DNA from: Rhynchopus euleeides
Taxonomy: Eukaryota > Euglenozoa > Diplonemea > Diplonemida > Diplonemidae
Direction: 5' to 3'
DNA length: 64,000 nt
Assembly: GCA_963210315.1 (NCBI GenBank)
Contig: OY723290.1
Location: 558,001 to 622,000 of the forward strand
Both the position numbers and the translations under genes were made by a program. Below, piece after piece: positions 11,501-21,700 of this stretch. The notes beneath the pieces were generated by a model that had not been told where the DNA came from, did no database searches, and worked only from the letters and a program-made list of their open reading frames with translations. How positions within the stretch are numbered: the stretch's first letter is position 1; every line of letters starts with the position of its first letter.

Positions 11501-11954
11501 CCACAGCCCACCCGCTCTCCCCCGTGAGGGCGCAGTCCTCACCGTCCTCCGCCAACCCAGTTTCGTGGTTGAACCTACGCAAACAAGTAAGCTCCCTCTT
11601 CACCCGACCGACCCCGGAAGTCAGGTGAAGATCTGGAGGGAAAACGTCCCTCAAACGGAGTTCCGCCACCTCCCACCCGAAGTCCTCCGCCACCTGTCGA
11701 TACTTCGCACGGTCCGCTTTCTGAGGGTCTTTAGCCCTATCATCCCGGGCGCGCAGGGCATCGATCTCCGCCTCGTCGGCGGCCTTGGCCTTCTCCCAGT
11801 GCTCGCTGTAACCACAGTGTGAGGTGTCTGCCGTCACACTGTCGGTACTCGCACGCACGCACCAGCGAATGCACGCTGTCGCCGTCCACACAGACTCGAG
11901 AGGGGCCACCAATTTTGAACGATTTTGAACGATTTTTGGCCGTGCTCGTAGCAT
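8511..11954 (-). CDS. Ubiquitin-specific protease (USP/UCH family), 1147 aa
   Basis: The C-terminal half carries a USP catalytic domain. The Cys box is GQGANTCFMAACLQLL (Cys729). The His box is HSGGVSGGHYTCYSYSP (His981), followed by FLHDDAY with Asp at about 998. Between them, CGTC (857-860) and C902/C907/C911 resemble the zinc finger of USP domains. Upstream, CKVC...H-x4-H (569-594) looks like a C2H2 finger, and residues 610-705 are Ser/Pro-rich and disordered. The tail has an E/Q/R-rich coiled segment and then about 60 residues of GGK repeats, a likely nucleic-acid-binding tail. Residues 1-45 look weakly coding, so the true start may be internal or an exon junction. The stop of the transposase-like ORF is only 18 bases upstream, which suggests a common transcript or a fused gene. 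Predicted role: cleavage of ubiquitin or a ubiquitin-like protein. UGA is its stop codon. Confidence 0.8.
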   Translation of the reverse strand: MLRARPKIVQNRSKLVAPLESVWTATACIRWCVRASTDSVTADTSHCGYSEHWEKAKAADEAEIDALRARDDRAKDPQKADRAKYRQVAEDFGWEVAELRLRDVFPPDLHLTSGVGRVKRELTCLRRFNHETGLAEDGEDCALTGESGWAVANWVVQHCWFFPTKVLAKMKALDPRRVPPGVALQLGERTEPEWPRITWEQMQLCQHQGPLRESNGFRGVRLSWKGDFCISAVILAVETEVRAFPPHTPPGSLKCTDQGQWHTVRVKLYPPGPGDRSDVARVPEGAWDSEVAAMLFAPPDDTASGRNRGLWRVALRVERESDRCVVKCTDHPEESHESLEAAVQHFLAQGEFELYAVRSAERAMASVPCMRSLRVSRMVKARKSLTEEEMKLPAQLWRARCLAYVEGKMAEEFGRIREAANRLIYREVPKSLFSAAPGTVERQNLLSVDWLRKRRPHSVTYLGDMLSAVADLAVRCLEEEVRATLTKDVPGKLKIIFPGQEPLRPFSEMGLVEVHHLWEEVVNGKWQMDRCVAELRQQLSEVELRCGRRSAQADAVATPVSAAPSVPCCKVCGETCTKKGTPFVSLASHAASAHGLTWEEYCAHPGSCVSTEGKRKRSSSTTRSTPVPEDDPGSLDSVTERDSAAEYDLERELGGSDFPGHCADDDGAPLPPGHPSHSSTGSPRKRPRVTPVTSPASRKPASPPHTPFRMVAAWWSFPRTADGQGANTCFMAACLQLLRPCIDVIRSEPKCTACETTMYPLLSFLKNMCRGKGSEQNLDGLRQLSRESGRAVFEEMERDVGEAHSLLKRKQQCLAHFLGELLQILSAEWWEWRRCGPQNRRPVCTLPIHFTDVQGKCGTCGNPTSANQHQGWYVKGSPERFQTLQVLVDSAMRCETSTAFTCADKSCLGRCSTTTTTMFVGGTLLLWVTRLTDKGGGHTFLSSQCDVPLQLEIADIFGSVRRATFTLGACAVHSGGVSGGHYTCYSYSPAAKAMFLHDDAYTKQVDIAESLEVMRTHGVMFRYDRTPDSCTEEFRISWVGLLDLLRADDEESHRNVQRLFPPEQRQQQEEEERRQRELKRQKEEQERLRRQGKHGGKGSKGGKGGKGGKGGKGGKGGKGGKGGKKGGKGGKKGGKGGKGGKKGQQSS

Positions 11955-11972
11955 TCCCCGTAGAGGGGGTCG

Positions 11973-14900
11973 CTATTTCGTGTTCTCCTGGCCGCACGGA
12001 GGCATTGCCTTACGTCGCCTCTTCCTCTTTTCCTTTGGTGGTGTGTTGGTCTGGCACAGAGGGCGGGACCATTTTTTAAAGGGTTTGGTTGGCCCATGTG
12101 GTCCCCACACCTCGTATTTCGGGTGGTTCCCGACCAGACATCGGACAATGCCTGCAGAAGGTGGCTGCTTCGTCGCGAGAAGCCACCAACAGTCGCGATC
12201 ATGCACCAACTCACGAGACGCAAATGCTTGCACAACAGCAAATCGCGACCTCACAAAAGCGTCCCCCGGTTCCGCAAGATACCACTTGCCACCCGTCGCT
12301 CTCTCGAGTAGAGTGCCCACCACCTCGGGGCTAAATCTCCCGTTGGAGCACACAGCCCAACCGCCACCCTTCTCGACCCTCGCCTGCTCATGCTGAGCAT
12401 CCTGCCACGTGACCGCTTGGAGGGGGTTCTCGACACCCAGTTCCGTGAGAAGCTTCTGCAACACGATGTAGGCCGACGAAGGGCACCCACTCTGCCAATT
12501 CGCACCCGCATCGGAGAAGGAGAACTTCGGAAAGCCCAGCCCCGCGACGTGGTCCTCGGCAGAAAACAGCACTGGAGGGGCTGGAGTGGGAGGAGTCGGA
12601 GTCGGAGTTGCAGTTGCAGTTGGAGCTTGAGTTGCAGTTGGAGCTGGAGTTGCAGTTGCAGTTGGAGCTGGAGTTGGAGTAGTCGCAGTTTCTGTCTGCA
12701 CCACCGGGGCACCCGTCTCGGCGGCGGTTGCAGATCGAGGCTGCAATGGCCCCGTCCCCAGCACTTCAGCACCGATCCTCTCGCGGTCCTCCGCATCGTC
12801 GCGGGACATGCAGAAGAGCCTCCACAGAGAGGCACGGTGCTCTTCCTTCACTGCCGCGGGGATGGGGATTGCCTGAGGGAAACCCTTCGGGGAGCCGGAG
12901 GTCGCCTGGCCCCGCGGGAGGCTCGCCTTGCTGAGGGCCACTCGCAGCACCTTGTCACGGGACGGAAAATTCCCCTCGAGGTCGGAGGACTTGTGCGCAC
13001 CTGCGAGCAGCAGGATATCCCTCATCACTTCGCGCTTCCCCAAACTCTTTGAGGTCGCAACGGCGTTCCGGATACCCCGCAGGGTCTCCACCTTCATCCT
13101 GCCCAAGGTCTTCTGGATGAGGACGTTGGCGTCTTCACGAGAGAGGTCACCTAAACTTGCACTCCCGGCAGCACAACTCAGCCTTTTCACCACCTCATCT
13201 GTCCAAAGGAGGGCGGAGACACGCTTCGGCACCTGGTGGTCAGCAGGAAATGGGGCATCCTCGTCGGAGGAGTCAGACTCGTCGTCACAGGTGGCGTCGG
13301 GGCCCACCCGTGGGCACTCCAACGAGGACAGCTTATCCCACCCTAGCAGCTTCTGCGCCGGACACAACTTGTCATCACCAGCAGCATCCATGCGATCGCC
13401 ATCATCATCATCATCATCATCGCTATCATCAGGATCGTCGTCGTCGTCACCAACGTCCTCCTCCTCGCCATTGTCGTCGTCATCATCCTCGCGACCGTCG
13501 CCATCATCGCCATCCGCAGTCACATCATCAGCATCATCCTCCTGCTTCTCTGGGAGCGCCCCAGGAAGCTTCAGCAGAATGGGGAATGCAGGGGAGCTCA
13601 CAAACGCCTGCACATGCTTCACCCCCGCGTCGTTCAGGGCAGCCAGGATGCCCTTCACAGACGTCCACAGCTTTTCCCTGAGGTTGGAGGTGGCGTCAGC
13701 CGCGTCCCCCCGGTTGTTCCTGCCACGGCAGGGCTCTGCGAGCTTCAGCACGCGGTCACCAACCACGACTCGCAGATCATCGGCCTTCACATTCCGATCG
13801 GCTTCCGGAATGCCCAGCAACAGCGCGAGGCGGAGCAGGTCACACTTCAGCAGCCCCCGCAGCATCTTTGTGCCATACTTCTCCCGCAGCTCTTCCTCCG
13901 CGATCTCCCTCATGCTGCGGCGGGTCTCCTGCCTCACAGCCAGCACTGCCCTCTCCATGTACACCGCGTACTCCTCCATCGGCGCCTGGCACACAACCCA
14001 GTTGTTTGCCTTGGCCATTGCGAGGGACGCCAGGCGCTCGGGGTGGACCATGGCAAGCCTCTTGTAGAGGAAAGAGGAGTTGCCGTGCTGGTTCTCCACC
14101 CGGTCAGAAGTAGCCGGATACCTCCGCAGGCCTTCTATCCCCAGCTCCTCCACAGCAGCCGCATCCTTCTGCATGAACTCCTTCAGCTTCGTACGCAGGG
14201 TGCTCCCGGCGGCGTGCCACGCAACCATGGCGTCAGCCGTGTGCTCCAAAAAAATTGCCTTCGCGGCGACGCGAGCAGCAGCTTCCCCCAGCAGAACGTC
14301 GTTCGGGACGTCGTCGGCCGTCTTCCCGATCACCGTGTCCGTGAGGATGTCGAACACCTCTTTCTCCGCCGTCTTCTCATCCAGCATGCTGCCAAGCTGG
14401 TCGTCAAGCCGCTGCAGGATCTCCCAGCCCTTGTCATACGTCGGGCTCCCCCGCTTCACCGCTGACTGCGCCGTCACGTAGACCTGCCAGAGTAGGTAAG
14501 AGGTGAGGAGGTAGAGCTGGATATCGAGCTCTTGAGTCCTCTGCAGCATCCGCGACAATGACGTCGAGAAGCTCTCACGCATGTCCTGCAGCACCTTCGA
14601 CCACTGCAGGAAGCGCGAAGCGTTCTCCACGTGCACCGAGAACTTTGACCCGGTGACCCGCTTGAAAGCGAAGCCCTTTGGGATCGTCCCGTGCACGGCC
14701 AACACATTGTTCAGCGCGGTCGTTCCGGAGGAATCAATCCCGTTCTCCACATCGAGAGTGGCCACGATCCCCAGCAACAGGTCAGTCGCACTCGATTTGC
14801 CCTCGCCTGTCGTAGAGTGCGACGCCCACGCACAGGCAACCGACTGCGCAGCCTGCAAGGACCTTCCAAGCTTGTGCGTGCAGCATTGCAACACACCCCG

Positions 14901-17012
14901 GTTGGCGTCCTTCGCCATCTTGTTGGCGGTCGCACAGTGGTCCACCATCACCATCTGCTCCACACCCACATCCTGTTCCTCGATCTTCCGGATCGTCTCC
15001 GTCAGATTCTCCGAGAGCAGCTTTGCTCGCGTAGACGGAACTATCCGCGTCGTGACGGTGGCGCTCACCTCTTTCCCGCCCACGTACCCGTAAGCCACAT
15101 GCGTGTCGTGCATGCGACCCCCAATCCTGGCGGAGGTGTCGCACCCAATGGCCACGGTGGGCTTGTCCCCCAGCTGCGAGTCCCTCGCCTTATCCTTCAG
15201 GTACTCAAAGAAGGCCTCGACAGACACCCGGCCGGCCACCCAGTCGAGGCGCCCAATCGTCCGAGCCGAGGGAATGGGCAGCTTCTCGCGGGGCAGCCCA
15301 AACAGGATAGCGAAGACGTCCCCGATGAGCCGGTGCACCGCTTTCAGACCCAGGCCCTCCCAACGCAGGCGGTGCACGAGCCGCCGGATCTTCAGCGGGT
15401 ATGCGTGCGTGGTACCCCGGTGGTGCAGGCCGGTCGCGTAGTAGGTCTCGGGGGAGACGCGTTCCCGCAGACTCAAAACCTCCTCGGTGAGGATGCGGTT
15501 CCTCCGCTCAAGGACGTACACCTTCGCCATCGCCCACCGCTTGGCCTGGTCCAGCCGCTTCGTGACCCTCCGCCACTGAGCCGCTTCATAGGCCGGTCGG
15601 CCACGACGATCCTTCGACGACGCAGCAGTGGCGGGGGTCGCACGGGTGGAGGGAGTGGAGGCAGGGCGCGATGCACCAGACGGCGTGACAGGCCCGGGTG
15701 TGCTCGACGCAGAGACATCGTCCACTTCCATGGCTGTGCTGCACTTACCCTCAGACACACACTCACCGAAGCAGAATCGGGCAACACGCCCTGTCGACTC
15801 TGAGCGGTGGGACCGCACAACAACAGCACCCTGACCAAGCAAGCTGTGGTTCCCGCACAGCTTCTCCTTGGCAGCAGAATTCACCCCTCCTCGGGAGATC
15901 ATCCTCAGCCCAGCCTCCAAGGGCACCCCTGCAACTCCGCAAATCGCCTCCCGAAGTTGATCATGGGTGCGCATGCACCCGCTCACATCCCCAGACAGAA
16001 CACGGCGGATGAAAATCTCGACGGCACCTGACAGTGTCGTCGGAGCAGCAGGATCGCAAGGAGCACAATCCAGCTGCACGCTCTGCTGTGACAGCTCCTC
16101 GCCTGCGGGCACGGCGGGGCCGTCATCCATCGACTCGGCCCGCTCCGCGAGGGTCGCCGGTGTAGGGGCGTCCGACACGTCGTCGCCCGCATCGACAGCG
16201 ATCGCATCCAGCAAATCACCCATGCGGCGCAGCTCAGCCGCATCCGGAGGGCCGCCCTCCATCGACACGTCCCCATCATGGACATCCTCTGTCACAGCAA
16301 CCGTCGGAGCCGGAGGAGGTGCTGTTGCCGAGGTGGTGAGGCTAGACGTCAACTGAGCCTGCGGTGTGGGGCACATGTCCTCCTCCCCCTCCTCGGAGCA
16401 ATCACTGCCATCAGCCGCAGGAGGTGCGAAGCGGCCCGGGGACGAAGCAGTCAACTGCCGGACTGTCTCTTCGGAGGAGAGGGAATCGGGCGGACCTCGA
16501 GAGGCGGGTGCGCGAGGGTCGTCCATCGCCACATCACGGAGAGGAGCGTCGGCCATCACCACATCGGGTGGCAGAGAGAGGGAAGGAACGGCAGAAGGCA
16601 CACAGTCGTCAACATCAGACTCATGATCAGAGCTGCAGCAGGGTGGGCAATCAGCCACGATCGCAGGACCTCGACGACACAGGCAGTAGTGCGCAACACC
16701 CTTCCTGAGCGCTCCGCCAGCACGCTTGCACAGCATCCAGCGCTCCGATGACCCCACACACGTCAGGATGCGTTGGTCCATGTTGGGTCCCAACCCCTCC
16801 GACTCCTCGAGGTGCTGCTCGACTGCTCCCACGAGGAAGTCAAACGTCCAGCCGCAAAATCCGTCACTCTGGCCATCCAAGAACCGCGACACGAGGACCT
16901 CAACAGGGAGCCGCTGCGCTGCAGGTTTCCGCACTTCCTCTCGTGCCGCAGCAGGTTCGCATACGGCCTCCTGCAGAAGCGACAGGAATCCATCTTGTGA
17001 CCAATCTGGCAT
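11973..17012 (-). CDS. Large DDE-transposase-like protein with C-terminal Cys-protease-like region (1679 aa)
   Basis: Single ORF; the first ATG is at 17010-17012. The central region looks like an RNase H-fold transposase. Candidate catalytic acids are D~625 in VAIGCDTSARIGG, D~691 in VMVDHCATANK and E~973 in SDRVENQHGN. A CC-x-H motif (QCCTHKLGRSL, ~710-713) follows the second D, as in hAT, P and MULE-type enzymes, and a long helical insertion precedes the E. Two related ~60-residue N-terminal modules (VEVLVSRFLDG; VEIFIRRVLSG), Cys-rich stretches and acidic linkers come before it. After it are a long Asp/Glu-rich tract (13.4-13.5 kb), a Thr/Pro/Ala repeat coded by a 6-bp repeat (12.6-12.7 kb), and a final ~130 residues with GCPSSAYIVLQKLL and HDRDCWWLLA. 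I could not place it in a named superfamily. It sits just upstream of the USP gene on the same strand. Confidence 0.55.
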   Translation of the reverse strand: MPDWSQDGFLSLLQEAVCEPAAAREEVRKPAAQRLPVEVLVSRFLDGQSDGFCGWTFDFLVGAVEQHLEESEGLGPNMDQRILTCVGSSERWMLCKRAGGALRKGVAHYCLCRRGPAIVADCPPCCSSDHESDVDDCVPSAVPSLSLPPDVVMADAPLRDVAMDDPRAPASRGPPDSLSSEETVRQLTASSPGRFAPPAADGSDCSEEGEEDMCPTPQAQLTSSLTTSATAPPPAPTVAVTEDVHDGDVSMEGGPPDAAELRRMGDLLDAIAVDAGDDVSDAPTPATLAERAESMDDGPAVPAGEELSQQSVQLDCAPCDPAAPTTLSGAVEIFIRRVLSGDVSGCMRTHDQLREAICGVAGVPLEAGLRMISRGGVNSAAKEKLCGNHSLLGQGAVVVRSHRSESTGRVARFCFGECVSEGKCSTAMEVDDVSASSTPGPVTPSGASRPASTPSTRATPATAASSKDRRGRPAYEAAQWRRVTKRLDQAKRWAMAKVYVLERRNRILTEEVLSLRERVSPETYYATGLHHRGTTHAYPLKIRRLVHRLRWEGLGLKAVHRLIGDVFAILFGLPREKLPIPSARTIGRLDWVAGRVSVEAFFEYLKDKARDSQLGDKPTVAIGCDTSARIGGRMHDTHVAYGYVGGKEVSATVTTRIVPSTRAKLLSENLTETIRKIEEQDVGVEQMVMVDHCATANKMAKDANRGVLQCCTHKLGRSLQAAQSVACAWASHSTTGEGKSSATDLLLGIVATLDVENGIDSSGTTALNNVLAVHGTIPKGFAFKRVTGSKFSVHVENASRFLQWSKVLQDMRESFSTSLSRMLQRTQELDIQLYLLTSYLLWQVYVTAQSAVKRGSPTYDKGWEILQRLDDQLGSMLDEKTAEKEVFDILTDTVIGKTADDVPNDVLLGEAAARVAAKAIFLEHTADAMVAWHAAGSTLRTKLKEFMQKDAAAVEELGIEGLRRYPATSDRVENQHGNSSFLYKRLAMVHPERLASLAMAKANNWVVCQAPMEEYAVYMERAVLAVRQETRRSMREIAEEELREKYGTKMLRGLLKCDLLRLALLLGIPEADRNVKADDLRVVVGDRVLKLAEPCRGRNNRGDAADATSNLREKLWTSVKGILAALNDAGVKHVQAFVSSPAFPILLKLPGALPEKQEDDADDVTADGDDGDGREDDDDDNGEEEDVGDDDDDPDDSDDDDDDDGDRMDAAGDDKLCPAQKLLGWDKLSSLECPRVGPDATCDDESDSSDEDAPFPADHQVPKRVSALLWTDEVVKRLSCAAGSASLGDLSREDANVLIQKTLGRMKVETLRGIRNAVATSKSLGKREVMRDILLLAGAHKSSDLEGNFPSRDKVLRVALSKASLPRGQATSGSPKGFPQAIPIPAAVKEEHRASLWRLFCMSRDDAEDRERIGAEVLGTGPLQPRSATAAETGAPVVQTETATTPTPAPTATATPAPTATQAPTATATPTPTPPTPAPPVLFSAEDHVAGLGFPKFSFSDAGANWQSGCPSSAYIVLQKLLTELGVENPLQAVTWQDAQHEQARVEKGGGWAVCSNGRFSPEVVGTLLERATGGKWYLAEPGDAFVRSRFAVVQAFASRELVHDRDCWWLLATKQPPSAGIVRCLVGNHPKYEVWGPHGPTKPFKKWSRPLCQTNTPPKEKRKRRRKAMPPCGQENTK

Positions 17013-17158
17013 CGCCAGAAGGGGTTCAAACCCTGACTCCTGACAGAAGGAGGGGGGTGCTGGTGACAAAAGCTATCAGTGCGCCGATCAAAAGTTGACT
17101 GAACAGGGGTGCCTTGTCAGCGACTGGGGGTGCGAGCGCAAAATAAACAGCTGACAAT

Positions 17159-17266
17159 GGGGGTCTTCGCTACGGGGTGATCGTCAGTGCATTTTAGTGC
17201 ACTTGCTGTTGAAATGGCTGAAAACTGACGAAGATTCTCGAAGGATGACGACCAGCGAAGACCCCC
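17159..17266. mobile_element. 108-bp MITE, copy 1
   Basis: Bounded by GGGGGTCTTCGCT and its exact inverted copy AGCGAAGACCCCC. A second copy of 107 bp at 28603-28709 has the same ends and a similar interior (TTGCTGTTGAAAT and AAAACTGACGAAGAT shared). It lies about 150 bases upstream of the transposase-like start codon, so it could also be a piece of that element's terminus. No clear target duplication is seen at this copy. Confidence 0.65.
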
Positions 17267-17429
17267 ACTGACGCAAAAGTTTCCGGCAAAACAGTCATAA
17301 AAAATAGTGGCTGAGTGGAAGCCACTCTCTCGCGATTCGGGTGCACAACCCGGGGTAGTAAATTACTGAATGGGGAGGGGGGTGTGTGCAGTGCTGATCG
17401 ACTCCACGCTCCAACAACAGAACGACCCA

Positions 17430-18040
17430 TTCAGACCCGTCTCCACCCTGCCAGATACAGTAACCGACCATAGGAATCCGCTGAGCAGCCCCCGACTTTC
17501 CTGAGCAGCCCCCAGGTAATCCAGGCACAGGATGACCCGTTCCGACCCATTTGCACCCTGCCGGATACCCGATCAGCATGCCGGAGACCAATAGAATCCG
17601 CTGAGCAGCCCCCGACTTTCCTGAGCAGCCCCCAGGTACTCCAGGCACAGGGTGACCCGTTCCGACCCATTTGCACCCTGCCGGATGCCCCATCAGCATG
17701 CCGGAGACCAATAGAATCCGCTGAGCAGCCCCCGACTTTCCTGAGCAGCCCCCAGGTAATCCAGGCACAGGATGACCCGTTCCGACCCGTGTCCACCCTG
17801 CCGGATACCCGATCAGCATGCCGGAGACCAATAGAATCCGCTGAGCAGCCCCCAACTTTCCTGAGCAGCCCCCAGGTAATCCAGGCACAGGATGACCCGT
17901 TCCGACCCATTTGCACCCTGCCGGATGCCCCATCAGCATGCCGGAGACCAATAGAATCCGCTGAGCAGCCCCCGACCTTCCTGAGCAGCCCCCAGGTATT
18001 CCAGGCACAGGACGACCCATTCTGACCCATTTGCATTGGT
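17430..18040. repeat. 120-bp tandem repeat, about 5 copies
   Basis: The phrase AATCCGCTGAGCAGCCCCC recurs at exactly 120-base spacing (about 17475, 17595, 17715, 17835, 17955). Units are >90% alike and end at about 18040. Because 120 is divisible by three, a 303-residue minus-strand frame stays open through the array (40-residue repeat with GHPVPGLPGGCSGKSG). With no flanking unique coding sequence I treat this as a minisatellite, not a gene. Confidence 0.8.
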
Positions 18041-18790
18041 CGCTCACAGCTCGCAGAGGTCGCTCCGCACCAAAAAAGCGTCGCTCACCGCGACCAGACG
18101 CCGAGAATTTCAACTCATAGCAGCCAGAAGTCAGCACAGGAGTATCTAGCCGTCGGCTTTTCGTCCTGCCCAACATGGCACCCTCAGGAGGCGTGCACTC
18201 CAACACTCTTTACAGTATGTTAAATGGAGGCATGCCCCTCACCACTCAGCTGCTGATGAGAGGTGGACCACACGTCAAGGACGTGCCAGGTACCACCTAC
18301 TCACCAGGAGCTGCCCTGCCTTGGGAGCAGAGAATGGGGTTTAACATGCAGTAACCCCTCCAGACAGTGCAGATGTGCTGTGTCTGGAGGGTCCCAGAAC
18401 CCTTAGAAAACCCCCCCTATATTGGCCCTGTGGCCCCCCCAGCCCATTTTTCAGCACCAAATTGGAAATTTTGGACCCCAAAATTTCGTCCAAAAATCAG
18501 TTTTTCCTGGGTGTGGGTGTGTCTGGGGCCGGGAAAATGGTGTTTTGGGCGAAATTTTGGGAAAAAAATTTTCGATTTTTTTTTCGAAAATGGTAAAGTC
18601 CGCAGCCAGGGGGGAACGGTTTTTTCGCATCTGATTGCGCGTTTAAATTATACAAACGGGGAGCATTTAATTCCGGGTACTTCCGGATACTCAGGAAATA
18701 TTCCGTAGAGTGATTTCTGGTATGGGTTCGTGGCCTTGTATGCGCAGAGATTTTTGCCGCAACCGCTCCCTCGAAACTTGCCACCCTCTA
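18041..18790. other. Gene-free spacer between two tandem arrays
   Basis: Mixed unique sequence with A/T homopolymers (18540-18600). Small ORFs only. Nothing recognised. Confidence 0.4.
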
Positions 18791-21700
18791 CAGTGTCAGA
18801 CACATGCGCGTGATCCACAAACACCCATATCAGCACTCTCCTGGTGTCAGACACACGCGCGTGATCCACGAACACCCATATCAGCACTCTCCTGGTGTCA
18901 GACACATGCGCGTGATCCACAAACACCCATATCAGCACTCTCCTGGTGTCAGACACATGCGCGTGATCCACAAACACCCATATCAGCACTCTCCTGGTGT
19001 AAGACACATGCGCGTGATCCACGAACACCCATATCAGCACTCTCCTGGTGTAAGACACATGCGCGTGATCCACAAACACCCATGTCTGCACTCTCCTGGT
19101 GTAAGACACATGCGCGTGATCCACAAACACCCATATCCGCACTCTCCTAGTGTCAGACACATGCGCGTGATCCACAAACACCCATATCAGCACTCTCCTG
19201 GTGTAAGACACATGCGCGTGATCCACAAACACCCATATCAGCACTCTCCTGGTGTAAGACACATGCGCGTGATCCACAAACACCCATATCCGCACTCTCC
19301 TAGTGTCAGACACATGCGCGTGATCCACAAACACCCATATCAGCACTCTCCTGGTGTCAGACACATGCGCGTGATCCACAAACACCCATGTCTGCACTCT
19401 CCTGGTGTAAGACACATGCGCGTGATCCACAAACACCCATATCCGCACTCTCCTAGTGTCAGACACATGCGCGTGATCCACAAACACCCATATCAGCACT
19501 CTCCTGGTGTAAGACACATGCGCGTGATCCACAAACACCCATATCAGCACTCTCCTGGTGTAAGACACATGCGCGTGATCCACAAACACCCATATCCGCA
19601 CTCTCCTAGTGTCAGACACATGCGCGTGATCCACAAACACCCATATCAGCACTCTCCTGGTGTAAGACACATGCGCGTGATCCACAAACACCCATGTCTG
19701 CACTCTCCTGGTGTAAGACACATGCGCGTGATCCACAAACACCCATATCCGCACTCTCCTAGTGTCAGACACATGCGCGTGATCCACAAACACCCATATC
19801 AGCACTCTCCTGGTGTAAGACACATGCGCGTGATCCACAAACACCCATATCAGCACTCTCCTGGTGTAAGACACATGCGCGTGATCCACAAACACCCATA
19901 TCCGCACTCTCCTAGTGTCAGACACATGCGCGTGATCCACAAACACCCATATCAGCACTCTCCTGGTGTCAGACACATGCGCGTGATCCACAAACACCCA
20001 TGTCTGCACTCTCCTGGTGTAAGACACATGCGCGTGATCCACAAACACCCATATCCGCACTCTCCTAGTGTCAGACACATGCGCGTGATCCACAAACACC
20101 CATATCAGCACTCTCCTGGTGTAAGACACATGCGCGTGATCCACAAACACCCATATCAGCACTCTCCTGGTGTAAGACACATGCGCGTGATCCACGAACA
20201 CCCATATCAGCACTCTCCTGGTGTAAGACACATGCGCGTGATCCACAAACACCCATATCTGCACTCTCCTGCTGTAAGACACATGCGCGTGATCCACAAA
20301 CACCCATATCAGCACTCTCCTGGTGTAAGACACATGCGCGTGATCCACGAACACCCATATCAGCACTCTCCTGGTGTCAGACACACGCGCGTGATCCACG
20401 AACACCCATATCAGCACTCTCCTGGTGTCAGACACATGCGCGTGATCCACAAACACCCATATCAGCACTCTCCTGGTGTAAGACACATGCGCGTGATCCA
20501 CGAACACCCATATCAGCACTCTCCTGGTGTCAGACACACGCGCGTGATCCACGAACACCCATATCAGCACTCTCCTGGTGTCAGACACACGCGCGTGATC
20601 CACGAACACCCATATCAGCACTCTCCTGGTGTCAGACACATGCGCGTGATCCACAAACACCCATATCAGCACTCTCCTAGTGTCAGACACATGCGCGTGA
20701 TCCACAAACACCCATATCCGCACTCTCCTGGTGTAAGACACATGCGCGTGATCCACGAACACCCATATCAGCACTCTCCTGGTGTCAGACACACGCGCGT
20801 GATCCACGAACACCCATATCAGCACTCTCCTGGTGTAAGACACATGCGCGTGATCCACAAACACCCATATCAGCACTCTCCTAGTGTCAGACACATGCGC
20901 GTGATCCACAAACACCCATATCCGCACTCTCCTGGTGTAAGACACATGCGCGTGATCCACGAACACCCATATCAGCACTCTCCTGGTGTCAGACACATGC
21001 GCGTGATCCACAAACACCCATATCCGCACTCTCCTGGTGTAAGACACATGCGCGTGATCCACAAACACCCATATCCGCACTCTCCTAGTGTCAGACACAT
21101 GCGCGTGATCCACAAACACCCATATCAGCACTCTCCTAGTGTCAGACACATGCGCGTGATCCACAAACACCCATATCCGCACTCTCCTGGTGTAAGACAC
21201 ATGCGCGTGATCCACGAACACCCATATCAGCACTCTCCTGGTGTCAGACACACGCGCGTGATCCACGAACACCCATATCAGCACTCTCCTGGTGTAAGAC
21301 ACATGCGCGTGATCCACAAACACCCATATCAGCACTCTCCTGGTGTCAGACACATGCGCGTGATCCACAAACACCCATATCCGCACTCTCCTGGTGTAAG
21401 ACACATGCGCGTGATCCACGAACACCCATATCAGCACTCTCCTGGTGTAAGACACATGCGCGTGATCCACAAACACCCATATCAGCACTCTCCTGGTGTC
21501 AGACACATGCGCGTGATCCACGAACACCCACATCAGCACTCTCCTAGTTTCAGACACATGCGCGTGATCCACAAACACCCATATCCGCACTCTCCTGGTG
21601 TAAGACACATGCGCGTGATCCACGAACACCCATATCAGCACTCTCCTGGTGTCAGACACATGCGCGTGATCCACAAACACCCATATCAGCACTCTCCTGG

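Noticed and set aside
11973-17012. Assignment of the transposase-like protein to KDZ or hAT
   Set aside because: The CC-x-H after the second D is shared by several superfamilies, but the first-D context and the ends were not matched to any of them. Left unclassified.
17295-18206. A 303-residue protein gene
   Set aside because: The frame is a by-product of a 120-bp tandem repeat, and nothing outside the repeat looks coding.
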